A stretch of DNA of 64,000 nucleotides from Seriola aureovittata (taxonomy: Eukaryota > Chordata > Actinopteri > Carangiformes > Carangidae). The position numbers and the translations under genes are program-made. Positions 48,080 through 59,849 of this stretch are shown here, piece by piece; positions within the stretch are counted from its first letter, which is position 1, and the number at the start of each line of letters is the position of its first letter. Location: assembly GCF_021018895.1 (NCBI RefSeq), contig NC_079377.1, forward strand, positions 20,252,001-20,316,000, in the 5' to 3' direction. The notes under the pieces were generated by a model. The model saw only the letters and a list, made by a program, of their open reading frames with translations, was not told the origin of the DNA and did not search any database.

Positions 48080-48712
48080 AGGTTCTTTCCTGTCAAGGTC
48101 CCGGAGCCTCGTTCCATTGCAAAGAGAAGCTTACTTATCTTAGCAGTTTGAAATGTTTCGGCAACCTGTTGTCTTAATTTAGTTGTCCTCAGGAGATCAC
48201 CGTTGTCTGCTTGGCTTTTCTCTGCATATTTTCACAGATAGTCACATCCAGTGTCTGAAAAAACAAATCCCAACACTGGCAACAAATTTGAAACAACACA
48301 TTGAGTTGAAGCGTCCGACGAGATACTCTCTGGTTGGCTTTTAAAAGTAATCTCTGCAGTAATATGCAGTGAATCATTTAGTTTGGGAAGTGTAGGATAG
48401 GAGGAGATTCTACTATAAAAGAGTAGCTCACAGCAGACTGTTTTTCTACAGGTACACCAGCTTCATCTCTCCTTTTAATCAATAAGTCAATGGAGTCCTT
48501 CATTCTCTGTCAAGAAAACAGTTACCTTCCGTCCTTGTTTTCTAAGTGAGTTAGTAGCTTGTTCAGCTCTTTCTCTAATGGCGACAGGGTTTCATAAATA
48601 TCCTCGTTTGTGCTTGCTTTCTTGTAGGCTTCAAGAGTCAAGCGTGATGCTTACCCTTCGCGTCGTGTGTTAAAAACGTTGAGCTGTGCTAGAACCATCT
48701 CGTATTCTCTTC
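48080..48712 (-). pseudogene. Tyrosine-recombinase-like gene remnant, copy B
   Basis: A second copy on the minus strand. It starts with EYEMVLAQLNVFNTRREG, a stop, then SRLTLEAYKKASTNEDIYE and TLSPLEKELNKLLTHLE, then a stop. A unique insertion of about 200 bp (about 48250-48445) splits the middle. Compared with copy A it lacks about 125 bp covering the catalytic His and Tyr region. It keeps the segment AETFQTAKISKLLFAMERG that follows that region and that copy A has lost by frameshift. The two copies have complementary damage. Confidence 0.7.
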
Positions 48713-49136
48713 AACTCAGCTATTGCTTCATCTTCGGCCATTCTGAGAAGATTCCTTAGAGCCATCACATTTGTTTGGTTAGGGTGATGCCATAGTATTT
48801 ATTCCATCTCTTTTCTTGCATATGACTGGACAGTTCTCAGGAAACAACAGTAGAGCACATCTCGGACGTGTTCTTATTGACTGTTTTATTGACTATTGAT
48901 TGTATTTATTTTAATTATTGAGGAAAACGTCCTTGTCTTCCTCAGACACCTTTTGCATTGTTTCACATATTTTATACAAATACATTGTGCATTTGGTGGT
49001 TTTAACAACATCCCACTAAAACTGGTTCACCTTCAGGCAAGTAAAAGTCAATCCAAATCATCTTTATATCAGAGTGCAAGTCAGGCTGCAATTCATGTGG
49101 ACTCTGATTTTGAATGTAGAAAGCTACACCACCCCC

Positions 49137-49660
49137 TCACAGAAGCTTACTTAGCAATTTGAAACGTTTTGTGTGTTGGTAAAAGTTACAGTGAACTCTG
49201 ATGTCGTGGGCCATGAACTCTGCAACTTGATCCAGCTCTTGTTCACAAAGATCCAGGAGTCGGCAAAGTGTGGCAACATGTTTTCTTAATTCAGTTGACA
49301 TCAGGAGTTGAGGGTTTTCTTCTTTGTTTTCTTCCACATAATTTGACAGACTGTCACGTCCATGTATGTTGGTCATCACACCAGGTCGTGGAACGAGATA
49401 GGGATTTTCAGAAGGTACACCAGCTCTCCTTTTAATCAGCCAGTCTGCAAGAAGATCAGCAAGAAAACAGGCACCTTGCTTCCTCCTTCTCACACGGACT
49501 TCTATATGAGTTAGTAGCTTGCTCAGCTCTTTCTCTAATGGTGACAGGGTTTAATAAATGTTTTCATTTATGGGATTTGTGCTTGTTTCCTTGTAGGTTT
49601 CAGGAGTCGGAGGCGTGGTGCTTGTGAAAGGTGATAAACTGTTCCAGAACTCTCTCGTTC
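49137..49660 (-). pseudogene. Tyrosine-recombinase-like gene remnant, copy A
   Basis: The family is multi-copy in teleost genomes and carries a tyrosine-recombinase (Crypton/integrase-like) fold. On the minus strand one frame reads SPLEKELSKLLTHIEVR, then GVPSENPYLVPRPGVM, TNIHGRDSL, TELRKHVATLCRLLDL, ELDQVAEFMAHDIRVH and NFYQ. The LRKHVAT stretch with Arg-x-His, the AHDIRVH box and the following Tyr align with the conserved end of the recombinase domain. The usual GH is AH here. A stop lies just 5' of SPLEKEL, an in-frame stop (TGA) sits in the more distal part, and the frame shifts after the Tyr. Only the central and C-terminal part survives, so it is dead. The neighbouring copy B lies about 1 kb downstream on the same strand. 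Confidence 0.7.
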
Positions 49661-49664
49661 AACA

Positions 49665-50225
49665 TCAAAATATCAACTTATTTACATTTCACTTATTAAT
49701 AAAACAAAGTACAAAGTAACAAAGCATGGTATGTTTACTTGTACTGCTCATTAAGACTAATTAGCCCTTTGTCATCATGATGCTTTGTCTTGTTTTTATT
49801 ATGTGGAGCCTGGAAAGCAGTACTGTCTGGATCGTCCAAGTAAAATAAAGTTAATTGAATTGAATCTTGACCAAATAAAATCAGTGCAGTAGATTGAATC
49901 CACTCAGCAAACCATTTCCAGCAAACACTCACTTCACCCACACTCTGACTGTCCCAGCTCAGCTCACTCAGCGTGACCAGGTAATGATCCACACATGAAC
50001 GCATTTAAGCATTTTTAACAGTGTAAGGACAGGGACCACTTTGACATTTGTCCTTGTCACCTCATCACTCATGTATATAACACACACACGAGCGGCCAAA
50101 CATTAATATTTACAACAATATTAATAACATTAACCTTTCCATTTGATACAGTGCAGACCACTGCTACAGCTAAAAAAATATCATAATGAAATAATTTAAT
50201 TTCAACGTTATCTCTATTCACCAGC
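49665..50225. other. Intergenic DNA, no supported feature
   Basis: AT-rich with no recognisable exon or repeat. Confidence 0.45.
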
Positions 50226-50229
50226 CTTG

Positions 50230-50770
50230 TCTCTCTGTTAAAACTACTGTGAGGAACTTTTGTTCCCTTTTCTGGCAGTGAGAGTAATTACATAAACACT
50301 TGAAGTGTGCTTAGTTCCAAGACAATAATCTCTTATTAAGGTACAAGCTGCATGGCCTGAATATTTAACAAATACCAGCCTGTCCCTTCTCTTCTTCCAG
50401 CGTTCTCCATCGAGGAAAAGCTCCACCAGTGGTCACCTGTGTTTGTCCTTCCTGACTGTAACCCTTCCTCTGTACGCCGAGTTTCTTTTTTATATGGAGC
50501 ATGAGAACTTCCTAGTTTTTTCTGCCGTACTCCTTCTCGCCGTGCTCCAGTTCGTCTTCATCACTACAGTTGCTCCCTTCTTCAGCTCATTGCAACATTG
50601 CTCGTTGACATAAAACATGTTGCTTCCGGGGCGCCAGCGAAGGAATGTCGCCACAAACGCTGGATTTAAAACTCCAGTATAAAGCGAAACACAGACAGAT
50701 TTACCTCGTGCTGAGATCAGCGCTGTGTCAACTCGTTTAGGAAAGGCTTAAATGTGATGGAGGTGCGTTT
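50230..50770 (-). repeat. Probable interspersed repeat with CpG-rich head
   Basis: Read on the minus strand, it runs from 'ggcgccccggaagcaacatg' through 'gctccatataaaaaagaaac' and 'aacgctggaagaagagaagg' to 'gtttatgtaattactctcac'. I recall this order from fish repeats. The CpG-rich head near 50630 could be mistaken for a promoter. No second copy was found in the window. Confidence 0.35.
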
Positions 50771-51866
50771 AGGTAAAAGCTACGCACTCCAGCTTTGATT
50801 TTAAACGTTCTATGAGCTCAGTGAGTTCATATGTACAATACGCTAAAATAGTCAGTTCACCTCTTCAGCAGCAATCCTTTTTATTCTTTCTGTTTATTGT
50901 ACCTGTTAAACACAACATTCTTGCAAATCAAGATATTAGCAAAAAAACAAACCAAATGGGCACTTTGGTTGAATTGGTGTACGACCTTATCAAATGAAAG
51001 CTACGTGTTATCAAGGTTGCTAGGTGATAGGAGCCACACTTTTTGACACAACTAAGGGTGTGTGTAGAAGGATAGAGCATATGCTCTGTGAATGACATTG
51101 TTGAGCTGTATGCTGTGACAGGTAAACACACACACACACACATACACACACACATTGTCCTTCCAAACCAAAGAGGGTGACGTGAGCACATTGACTGTTA
51201 GTATCTCAGTTACTAAAGACATCCCCATCATCCTGCAAATCAGGTTTGCAAATATTCCAATTAGAAAAAGTAGCAGAGGGACAGTGTGGGCGTCAGGGTT
51301 TTTGTGTCCAGTTGAAACCTGGCATCAGGTGGGAGGAGAGAGGCAATCCTGATGAAATGACCACTGAGTGTGACACGAGAGAGGCTAATTCTGCATTTAG
51401 ATGTTTTGGCCCCTTGTTATTGCTGAACTGTTTCAGTTTTGAGAAAAGCTATTATGGCATAATGGGCAATGTGCATCCCATAAAAACAGACGCGTTGTGA
51501 CGTACATGAGGAGCAGATTTGAAAAAATTCTGCCTCCCTGTCCATCCAATAATAATAATACCAATAATAATAATATTTATAATAATAGGGAAAAACATGG
51601 AGCAGAATGAGTTTGTCCGTAAAGCCAGAGACATTTTATATTTTGATAGATAATCAGTATAAAGAGAAGATATAAGATGATATTAGTAATTTAACAGTTG
51701 AACTTTATAACATATGAAGGATCAGGCAGTGATATGTTTCACTGGCTCAGACAGTGGTTGAAACTGACCGTGTGTTTCTATTTTCTCATCTTTGTTCCAC
51801 CAGTGAAGCAGCAGATTTACATTAAGTCAGCAGGATGGCTTCAGGCAAGGTCAAACCGAGGCTCAT

Positions 51867-51869
<3 letters not shown>

Positions 51870-51902
<33 letters not shown>

Positions 51903-51918
51903 GTGTGTGTGTGTGTGA
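51870..51918. repeat. (GT)n microsatellite
   Basis: A run of about 49 bp with one CG interruption. Confidence 0.95.
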
Positions 51919-52122
51919 GTGATTTAAGCGTCCCGTGGGTGGGCACTTAAGTGTTGATGATTGAGTCGGTGCTTCTGTGTGATTGGGTGTGTGTTTGTAT
52001 ATGTATGAGGCTGCTAGGTGATTTTAAGTGGCGTATTAACACATTGGAATTTCACACTGCTCTGTCATAAATGTGATTGCTATAATTTATGGCACAGCCG
52101 GATCAGTTGTTTCCCTTCCTGC

Positions 52123-52132
<10 letters not shown>

Positions 52133-52164
<32 letters not shown>
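52133..52164. repeat. (AAT)n microsatellite
   Basis: A perfect trinucleotide run of about 32 bp following a short TA run. Confidence 0.93.
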
Positions 52165-52165
<1 letters not shown>

Positions 52166-52376
52166 TACATATCATCACCATTTCAATCCTTCCTTTATTG
52201 ATCCATCACTTCATTTAGAGATTGATGCTATTGTTTACATTTTGTAAGGAAACATAATAGCCGCCTGGATTATGTTCCCCGGCAATGTTTTATTTCTAAT
52301 TCAATCTTGAACTTGCAAACACATTATATAAACCTGTGGGACTGTATTTGGTGGCTTCTTCATCATCATTGTCTTG

Positions 52377-52378
<2 letters not shown>

Positions 52379-52421
<43 letters not shown>
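52379..52421. repeat. (GT)21 microsatellite
   Basis: A perfect run of about 43 bp. Confidence 0.95.
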
Positions 52422-52423
<2 letters not shown>

Positions 52424-52575
52424 TCTGTACAGTGAGTTCTGCACTCAAATAATCTCACTTTAATCCAAACAGCCAGTCTGATTCACCCAGTTCTCATATC
52501 TGAATGACAGCTGCAGATTTTGGATCTAGATTTGAAAGGACATATGCACATGTAACGGGTTCATGCTCGCTTGAA

Positions 52576-52598
52576 GGGGGGGGGGGGGGGGGGGGGGG
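52576..52598. repeat. G23 homopolymer
   Basis: 23 consecutive G on the plus strand, with strong potential for G-quadruplex formation and for sequencing-length error. Confidence 0.93.
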
Positions 52599-52599
52599 T

Positions 52600-55435
52600 T
52601 ACTGCCCAGTAAAGATGATAGACAGCTGCATTGCTGTATTTCTCTTAGGATATCTCATTATACCACTGATAGAAATAGAAAATGGATGCAGACATTAAAC
52701 TGTCCATCAGCAATGCTCCATCATGATAGCAGACATAAAGTGCATTGCTTCTGTAAAGACCACAGAGCTGTTATGTAAATCCTATTTCAGTTTTATTTTT
52801 TTTCTGCTGTATGTACACAGGTTTGCAGAAAAGCTTTCAGACAGTCTGTAAAAATGTGTTGCGTAAAAGCCATAACACCTATTCCACCCTGTCATTATGG
52901 GTAATTTAGTGATGCTGATTCCATAACGCTCAGCTGATGTTCTTCTTCTTCTTCTTCTTCTCCTTTTTTTTATTTATTTATTTTTACATATAATTACCGT
53001 TAGACTGGCGAAATGCTGCCCGCAGCTCACATCACTGTGATGAAAGGCATCAAATGAAACACAGTGGGATAGTGACTGTTAAACCCTCTCAGGTACTGAG
53101 GGATTGAAAACATAAGCAGCTGGTCTCCTGTGAAGTGTTTCAGCTGATTATGAGAGATGCTCAGACAAACAATGCACAGCACAGAGTGTGTTTGTAAAGC
53201 GTCGGCCCTGATCTTCCCCAGTGACTTCCGAGAATCTTTGGTGAAACGCTTCTCACTGTTCCAGTTGGCCAGTGTTTTTATGATTTCCACTGCTGCTTTT
53301 GCATTTGTTGTTTGTCGACAAAAGGCACAAACGCACAAAAATATATTCATGAAGAGGTTGCTCAACAAAAAGGTAATTTTAGAATATAAAGGAAATAACT
53401 ATTCCTTAAAGCTTCTATGAATTATGTTTATCTCTTTTCTTTCCAAGAGTTATATAAGAAAATGGACATGATTCTTACGTCTGTGTGCTAAATTTGGAGC
53501 TGGAGCCAGGACGTAGTTAGCTTAGCTTACCATAAAGACTCAAAGCAGGGGGAAGTAGCCTGTCTGCCTCTCTCCCAATTCTAAAAATGATGCCTAACAT
53601 CACCTCTGAACATGATTGATTAACATGTTGTATCTTGTGTTTTCAATTCCTACACATACAGAAATGCCCTGACTACCGTACTTCTAGTTTCTTCAGCACT
53701 GGGTCTTTTTTTACTCCCAGAATTTGAATATGAATTATAATCTCATGCAAACACTGAATCTTTTTTGGCAAATGTAATTATCCCCACCACACGCACAGTG
53801 TTGTGATCTCAGTCAGCAGCAGCACAGCTCCTCTCTCTCTCCTCTGGCTGGAAGCCACTGGGTGTTTTTGAGTTTACTTGTAGAGGTGTTGTTTGCCAGT
53901 TTGCTAACCAATCTTAAAGTAATGTTGCCTTCCCATAAAGATTTGCTAACTTGCTAAAACAGCTGTTTTTGGATTAGCAAAACACGTTAATCCAAAGGCA
54001 GTCAAACGGCAGCATGTCATTGGTTGACAGGGTGGGACATATGAAATTGAGAGTCTTATTGCGTTATATTGCATCATATTTTGTATTGTCACCTGGTGCC
54101 TGAATTTTGTGTTTTTTTTTTTTTTTTTTACATAAAGACATTTCCACATAAATTGATACACAAATCGGTACAAATTGGTGAATAAAAAGTCACCAGAATT
54201 CAGGAAGTGTGGAGTTTTTGACACCCCACACCTCTGCGTTCATGCATATCACCACTGGGGTTTGGCGAGGCAGTTTGATTGCAGGCTGAGAGTCTGAGTT
54301 AAAGATTTATTCCACTTTAACAAGGGGTGTATGGTGGGTGTTTAAATTAGTGCTTTCTCTCTCTCATGTGAAGCTCAAATTAGGCCACAGTCTTGAATGT
54401 GCTCCTGGGTTTAGGTGGAGGCTTGTCAACTTCACTGCATGCAGAGAGATTTGTTCAGATATAACGAGGGCAGTTGTAGGAGGCCAAACTGCCAGTTTAG
54501 TATTTCTTGTTAAGCTCTTGTGTTTGTTAACAAGCAGGCATTTGCTCTTGTAAAGAGAGCAAATGATTACAGTTTTATAAATAAATACATTCAAATAATT
54601 TGTCTGTGAGGATTTGGCTGAGTGAATGGATTATATTCATCAGCATCATTTCATCAGATTTAACAAAACTGGGTGTTGAGCAACCAAACTCCCTCTCCCT
54701 TCACCTCAAACTGTGACTATATCTGATCATAACTACAGCTAAAACCAGTAAATCAGTGAAGATACAATCTGATATAGACATACAGTTATTACAAGATACA
54801 AATCATCTAAATCACATTGCCTATATAGTAAAATAATGTCTGAATGGATTGACATTCTGAGTAGTGATGCATTAGCATCACTGACCCCTGCAGTTTGATG
54901 ATCTCCTGGTGGATTTAATTCAGTTAATTCATTCATCAGCAGCTCTCTGATGGTATCTATGATGCTAATAATACAGTGAACAAAACCTCCAAACAGCATT
55001 AGCTTAATTAAAATGTTTATTTTGTTGATCTGCTGAAGTGAGACTATGTTTAGACTCAGCCAGAGAAATAACATTGGACTATAGGTGGAAGTGATGTTTA
55101 CTTTTCTCCCACACTGTCTTTAACTATGCATTGTTCATTTAAAAGAGAGAAGAAATGAAAGAAAACACTTGACTGGACACACACACTGCTGTCAGTCTGT
55201 CTCTGATATTTAGGCGGGGGGCTTGTCATGAACACTGAGGGATTTGCTGTTTTAATGAGGATTGTTGAAGTTGTTCTAGATTATTCTTGTCACCTCCCCT
55301 TTTCATCCAAAGGTCCTTAGTAAGACAGAGCTAGATTTAATAGATCAATCAATTTTTCTTGTCAACAAATTCCACTGAAGATTTATGTCATAGTTGGTAA
55401 GTTGGAAAATATTGCTGGTTTAAATGGATGGACAG
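52600..55435. other. Intergenic DNA, no supported feature
   Basis: A CTT run at 52940-52960, a T17 or longer run near 54112-54129, otherwise AT-rich unique sequence. No exon support. Confidence 0.45.
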
Positions 55436-55437
55436 TT

Positions 55438-55585
55438 TTAATAAAGCACTTTTCTCTTCATTTCGACCACTCAAAGCGCTTTACAGTACTTACAACACAG
55501 TCACTCACACACATATACATCCCACCCATACACACACTTAGACACTAATGTAACAGCCATCATGGGGCAACTTGGCATCAGCTGT
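55438..55585. repeat. Interspersed repeat fragment ('tcaaagcgctttacag')
   Basis: It reads 'actcaaagcgctttacagta' followed by CA-rich 'cactcacacacatatacatc' and 'ggggcaacttggcatcagc'. This order is typical of a frequent fish repeat whose consensus reads 'aagcgctttacag...cattcaccca...gtgccaacctgc'. Confidence 0.55.
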
Positions 55586-55739
55586 TTGCTTATTCCATTA
55601 TTTTCTGTAATTTATGAAATTAAAGGAGAGACGATTTAAAGACGAGACGGTTTTTGTAACGTGTATCTTGTTCTGGGGGAAAAAATCAGATGCTTGGCAT
55701 TTTATTTAAATAGGGACGCAGTGGGGAGACGTCCTCCTG

Positions 55740-55955
55740 CTGTGTGTGTGTGTTGATGTGTGTGTGTGTGTGTGTGTGTGTGTGTTGATGTGTTTGACTG
55801 TATCCAGCCGTGAGTACAGTACATTCCTGTCTGTGTGCTTATTTTAATTCATCTCTGCGGTGAGATTATTTCTGCAAGTGTGTATTCTTGAGCTGTGTGG
55901 TGTCGCAGTGAGGGGTTCCATTGTTGGATATTTACAAAATGGACGAGGAGAAAGT

Positions 55956-55997
<42 letters not shown>

Positions 55998-56168
55998 CTG
56001 GTTAATTATCAGCAGGAAACCTCCCATCTGTTTGCTGTCAAAACAACAGGCATCACAGATCTTCACACACCATACGAACATACTGTACACACAGTTTCAC
56101 ATCTCCACAGGTACAGATACCCCACACACACACACACACACACAGACACACACACGCACACACACACA

Positions 56169-56214
<46 letters not shown>

Positions 56215-56362
56215 CTACTGTCAGTTATAGTGACAGTAGTGACAGGGAGATAAAAGTATTCATGAATCCATGACGCAATAATAATTTCACCATCTATCGA
56301 CGCAACTTGACAGGCTTTGTTCTTCAAGACACACATACACACACACACACACACACACAGGT
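55740..56362. repeat. Dense GT/CA cluster with an 11-bp hairpin
   Basis: GT lies at 55741-55786 (interrupted), CA at 55957-55996, 56123-56210 (compound with GA and GC steps) and 56333-56360. At 56213-56241, CACTACTGTCA and TGACAGTAGTG form a perfect inverted repeat around a 7-nt loop. Very long Thr-His frames result and mean nothing. Confidence 0.9.
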
Positions 56363-56865
56363 GACATGAATTTGGCTTTGACAGCTTCTCAGTTGCAGTA
56401 ACAGCCTAAAATATGAAGGCTGATAAATCATCGGCCCTTAACATTTTCACTAATTAGCAGCACCATCAAGCTGGAGGCTCGTTCACAGCGTCTCCGGCAT
56501 CTTCTCCAAAACTTCAGAAACTTCCCTTTAACCTTCACCCTCCTTCCATCTGTATCCGCCCTGTTCGACCAAAGCAGATCTAACAGCTGAAACCAACGAG
56601 GAATCTCAGCCTCCACCCGCTTTCACCTGCTCAGTCTGTTTCAGGCTGAGAACAGCTGCTGCACACGATCAATCAGTCATGAGAAATGCGATCGTTATCA
56701 GAGTTCAGCTCTGGAGGACATAATGGACTCCAGCCAAGTTTTGAGGCTGTGTGTTGAATGAACTCGTCAACAAAGAGAAGGTGGACACATCTGGACATTT
56801 CATGCTGATGGGGTTCCAGCTGTGTGTTTGCTTGTCCCACCCGTTGACACGGTTTAACTAGACTA

Positions 56866-57090
56866 AAGCTCCTTTTGCACTGATCAAAAAACCTGCTAAG
56901 ACCCGCTAACATCGGGCTTTGGTCGGTGGTGGAAAAGGGTACAATTGGCATTCTGTCTGAGGTCAAGGCCCCTCCTTCTCCATGACGTCTTTCAGAGCAC
57001 ACACACAGTAAACACACCTGTCACCTGCATGGTGCTGTTAAACCCGAAACACCATGGCTACACTTCACACGGGGATGAAAGAATGAGACA
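56866..57090. repeat. Dispersed repeat family C, copy 2 (longer copy)
   Basis: It opens 'ctccttttgcactgatcaa' then 'aaaaacctgctaagacccgc', like 18438-18545. It then has 'gtcggtggtggaaaagggta', inverted to its own start, before 'gcatggtgctgttaaaccc' and 'ggggatgaaagaatgaga'. The inverted ends of the first 85 bp suggest a short DNA-transposon unit. Confidence 0.7.
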
Positions 57091-57201
57091 ATCACTGATC
57101 GAAGCGTCTCACACGGAGGCTCTGACACTTACAGGAGCAACAACCCGGGGATGAGACACAATGGATCCATTTTAGCAGTCTGCAGCTTGCTCTTTCTCCC
57201 C

Positions 57202-57203
<2 letters not shown>

Positions 57204-57259
<56 letters not shown>
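57204..57259. repeat. (GT)28 microsatellite
   Basis: A perfect run of about 56 bp. Confidence 0.96.
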
Positions 57260-57261
<2 letters not shown>

Positions 57262-57539
57262 CTGTAGTGCCTGTGATGACATTGCTCTCTGCAGTTGTGT
57301 GTGTCCTCAGCCTGAGCAGAGAGGCAAACTCGGCTGGCAGTGTAAAAGGAGTGAATTGCCTTTGTAGTGGGTTTACCCATCTCGAAAGAATTGACGTATT
57401 TTTTGTAATTTTGCTGTAAAAGAGTGTAACAAACAGATCTTATGGTTGAAACAGAACTTATGTTATTAAAACTTCAATTTACAGTCGTACCGATTATTTT
57501 GTTTTCATATTTGTGTGTCATTGCAAATGATGTGTCATA

Positions 57540-57880
57540 TTTTGCAACGTCCTCACTCCCATTATTTCCCAGTTTTTTTTCAGCCTCAGTCTTTTTCAAC
57601 ATCTTGAAGCTTAAAACATTGAGGTAATTTTTATTTACTGCGTTTACGCTCCTCTGTCTTAATTCTCACTCTCCTTCATTCACCCCTTTATTTGTCTCAT
57701 AATATCAATTTCTTCAATTTATTTGTCCTTGTATCCATCTTATCGCTCTTTCCTTGCAGTATATCCCTCCTTCACTTCCAGTATACCTCTTTCAATCCTG
57801 TCGTTCTTCTACTTGTTCTGTCCTTCCATCAGTCTTTGCTTCCAGATATTCATTTTGTTTCTCATTATTTTTAAATGCCA
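57540..57880. repeat. Pyrimidine-rich tract
   Basis: About 340 bp of CT-rich plus-strand DNA, followed by GT-rich sequence at 57990-58010. Overlapping frames here are compositional. Confidence 0.65.
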
Positions 57881-58014
57881 GCTGTCTTATTTTGCAGCAA
57901 CACATCTTCTTTACTGCCAAACAGTTTTGTGTCAGTGAGAAAAATGAGAGGTCAATAATCATTAGGCTTATGAATAGTGCATAATGCGGTGCGTGTGTGT
58001 GTGTGTGTGTGTTA

Positions 58015-59815
58015 GTTTGACTGGCATCTGGGTAGACCATGATGAAAAGGCAGCTCAGTCAGTTGAATAATGCATGTTGTCAGTGACCATTCATTTACAT
58101 CAGTGATTACTGAGCAGCATGTCAGCTCTGCTCAACTTCCTTGGCTAAAAGTCATGCATTTTCCTTTAACTCTTTAAAAGTAATCAATGCAGGTGACCTA
58201 AAAAAAACCCCCACCTTCTGCTTAGATTTATAACTCGGCCACTAACGAACACAGAGACGCCGTACGCATATTAGTAAAATCAATACAACTCACCTCACCT
58301 TTTCTTCGGTAGGAGAGTTATCCACTTAACTACTGCATGAACGTCCACAGTGCAAACAGGAAATTGGCTTTTCGTGCAAATTTCCAAATTCACCAAAACT
58401 TCAAGAAATATAAGTTACAAAATGGTCGACACGGTCGTCCAAAAAACAATCATAATATGATGATGAAAAAACTGTGACATTTTTATTGTGAAATTCTCTA
58501 GTCCATCCACATTCACACACACTGAGACAGTTAATTCTCTTCAACCTGTGGTATCCACTGGTCTTTAGTCCGGGAGGAATTTGTGATGAAGTGCTGTAAT
58601 CTTTTTTTCATCTTTGTAAGTGCTATAATCATCTCTTTATTGTTTTTATTTTTCCTTCTGGTTTGACCGCTTCTGCTTTGTTCGGGTGATTATTAGTTGT
58701 TTGGCCTGTGGGCATAGACAAATCTACAACACCCAACTCCACCATCTCTGAGCTCACAGCTGAACAGTTTTTTGATTTCTTTCTGCGGACTTGCACGACC
58801 CACATTTAAAGGCGTCAACACCAATGGTAGAAAGTAATTAGATACATTCACGAGACCGGGGGAACCTGGTTAGCATGTTAACTTCAGTAGATGAGAAGAA
58901 CTGATGTATCTAAACTAAACATACTAAATAAACACACTGTAGGTTTTATAATGGCTTCCCTTTAGTTTCTCACAATGATGTTTTGGCCCTTTACTTTGCA
59001 GTGTGAACACTTGTTTCACACGATGGCTTTGACTTTGGGTCCACATGACCCCCGGGCCTCTGTGCCCACGCTCTGTAGACCTGTTTAGTAATCCATCCAA
59101 GACTTTATTTGACAGACTTCAGGAAGCGAGTCTAAACTTGATTCGCTCAGTTGGAAATTGTTATGTGACTAGAGCTATAGGCAGTGTTTCTTTCAACTGA
59201 GAAAAAAAATCCAAACACTTCCTCAAAATTCAACCAGATATCACATCTATTTCTGCTGCAGTGGGTATAGAAATGGGTCTTTCTGCCTCCAAATATATTT
59301 CACCCTATAATGCTCAACATCAGTGGTTCTAGAAAGAAAGCATGTGCTCTTTGATCCTGAAAAACCATTGGTGTTTGGACTGCAAAACACTATACATAAC
59401 GAACGATGAAGTCATTCAAAGACAATGTTGTTTTTATAGATTCACTGTGTGCAGACATTTCACCATTTCTGCATTGTGTTCCTTCCATCTAATCAATTTT
59501 TAAAACATTTATAATACAGTTTTTGACTGTGTCAGAATGTCTACGGGGAAATATTCATACCACCGAGGTTTGATCTTTTGTGTTGCTCACATCAACTCAA
59601 AGCTTTTACTGCTGAGCTACGGGTCGAAGTTTGGACTGAAATGCCTCATGGGTTCGTGACCCTATCAGTGCAGAGGGTCACTGAAAATGTCTATATCTTT
59701 AAACAGCGTGTCACACAGATATTAATAAGAAATATATTTTTTCAAACATGTTTTGGAAGTTTTAATTTTATTGCTCTTGCAACTGTTTGTCCAGAAAGAA
59801 ATTTTTTATGTGATT
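58015..59815. other. Intergenic DNA, no supported gene
   Basis: Mostly unique AT-rich sequence. A short stretch at 58860-58900, 'gttagcatgttaacttcagt' followed by 'agatgagaagaa', resembles the core of repeat family A and may be a truncated copy. Confidence 0.4.
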
Positions 59816-59849
59816 ATTAATCTGTGATGCTGCTGTTTGGAGTGTAATG

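Noticed and set aside
50620..50770. CpG-rich patch as a possible promoter with a minus-strand donor
   Set aside because: The surrounding 500 bp resembles a fish interspersed repeat and no downstream exon was found.
55860..56273. Poly Thr-His and Cys-Val open frames up to 137 residues
   Set aside because: They are translations of CA/GT microsatellites; the same holds at 333-518, 1772-2059, 11651-11971, 27588-27857 and 61273-61593.
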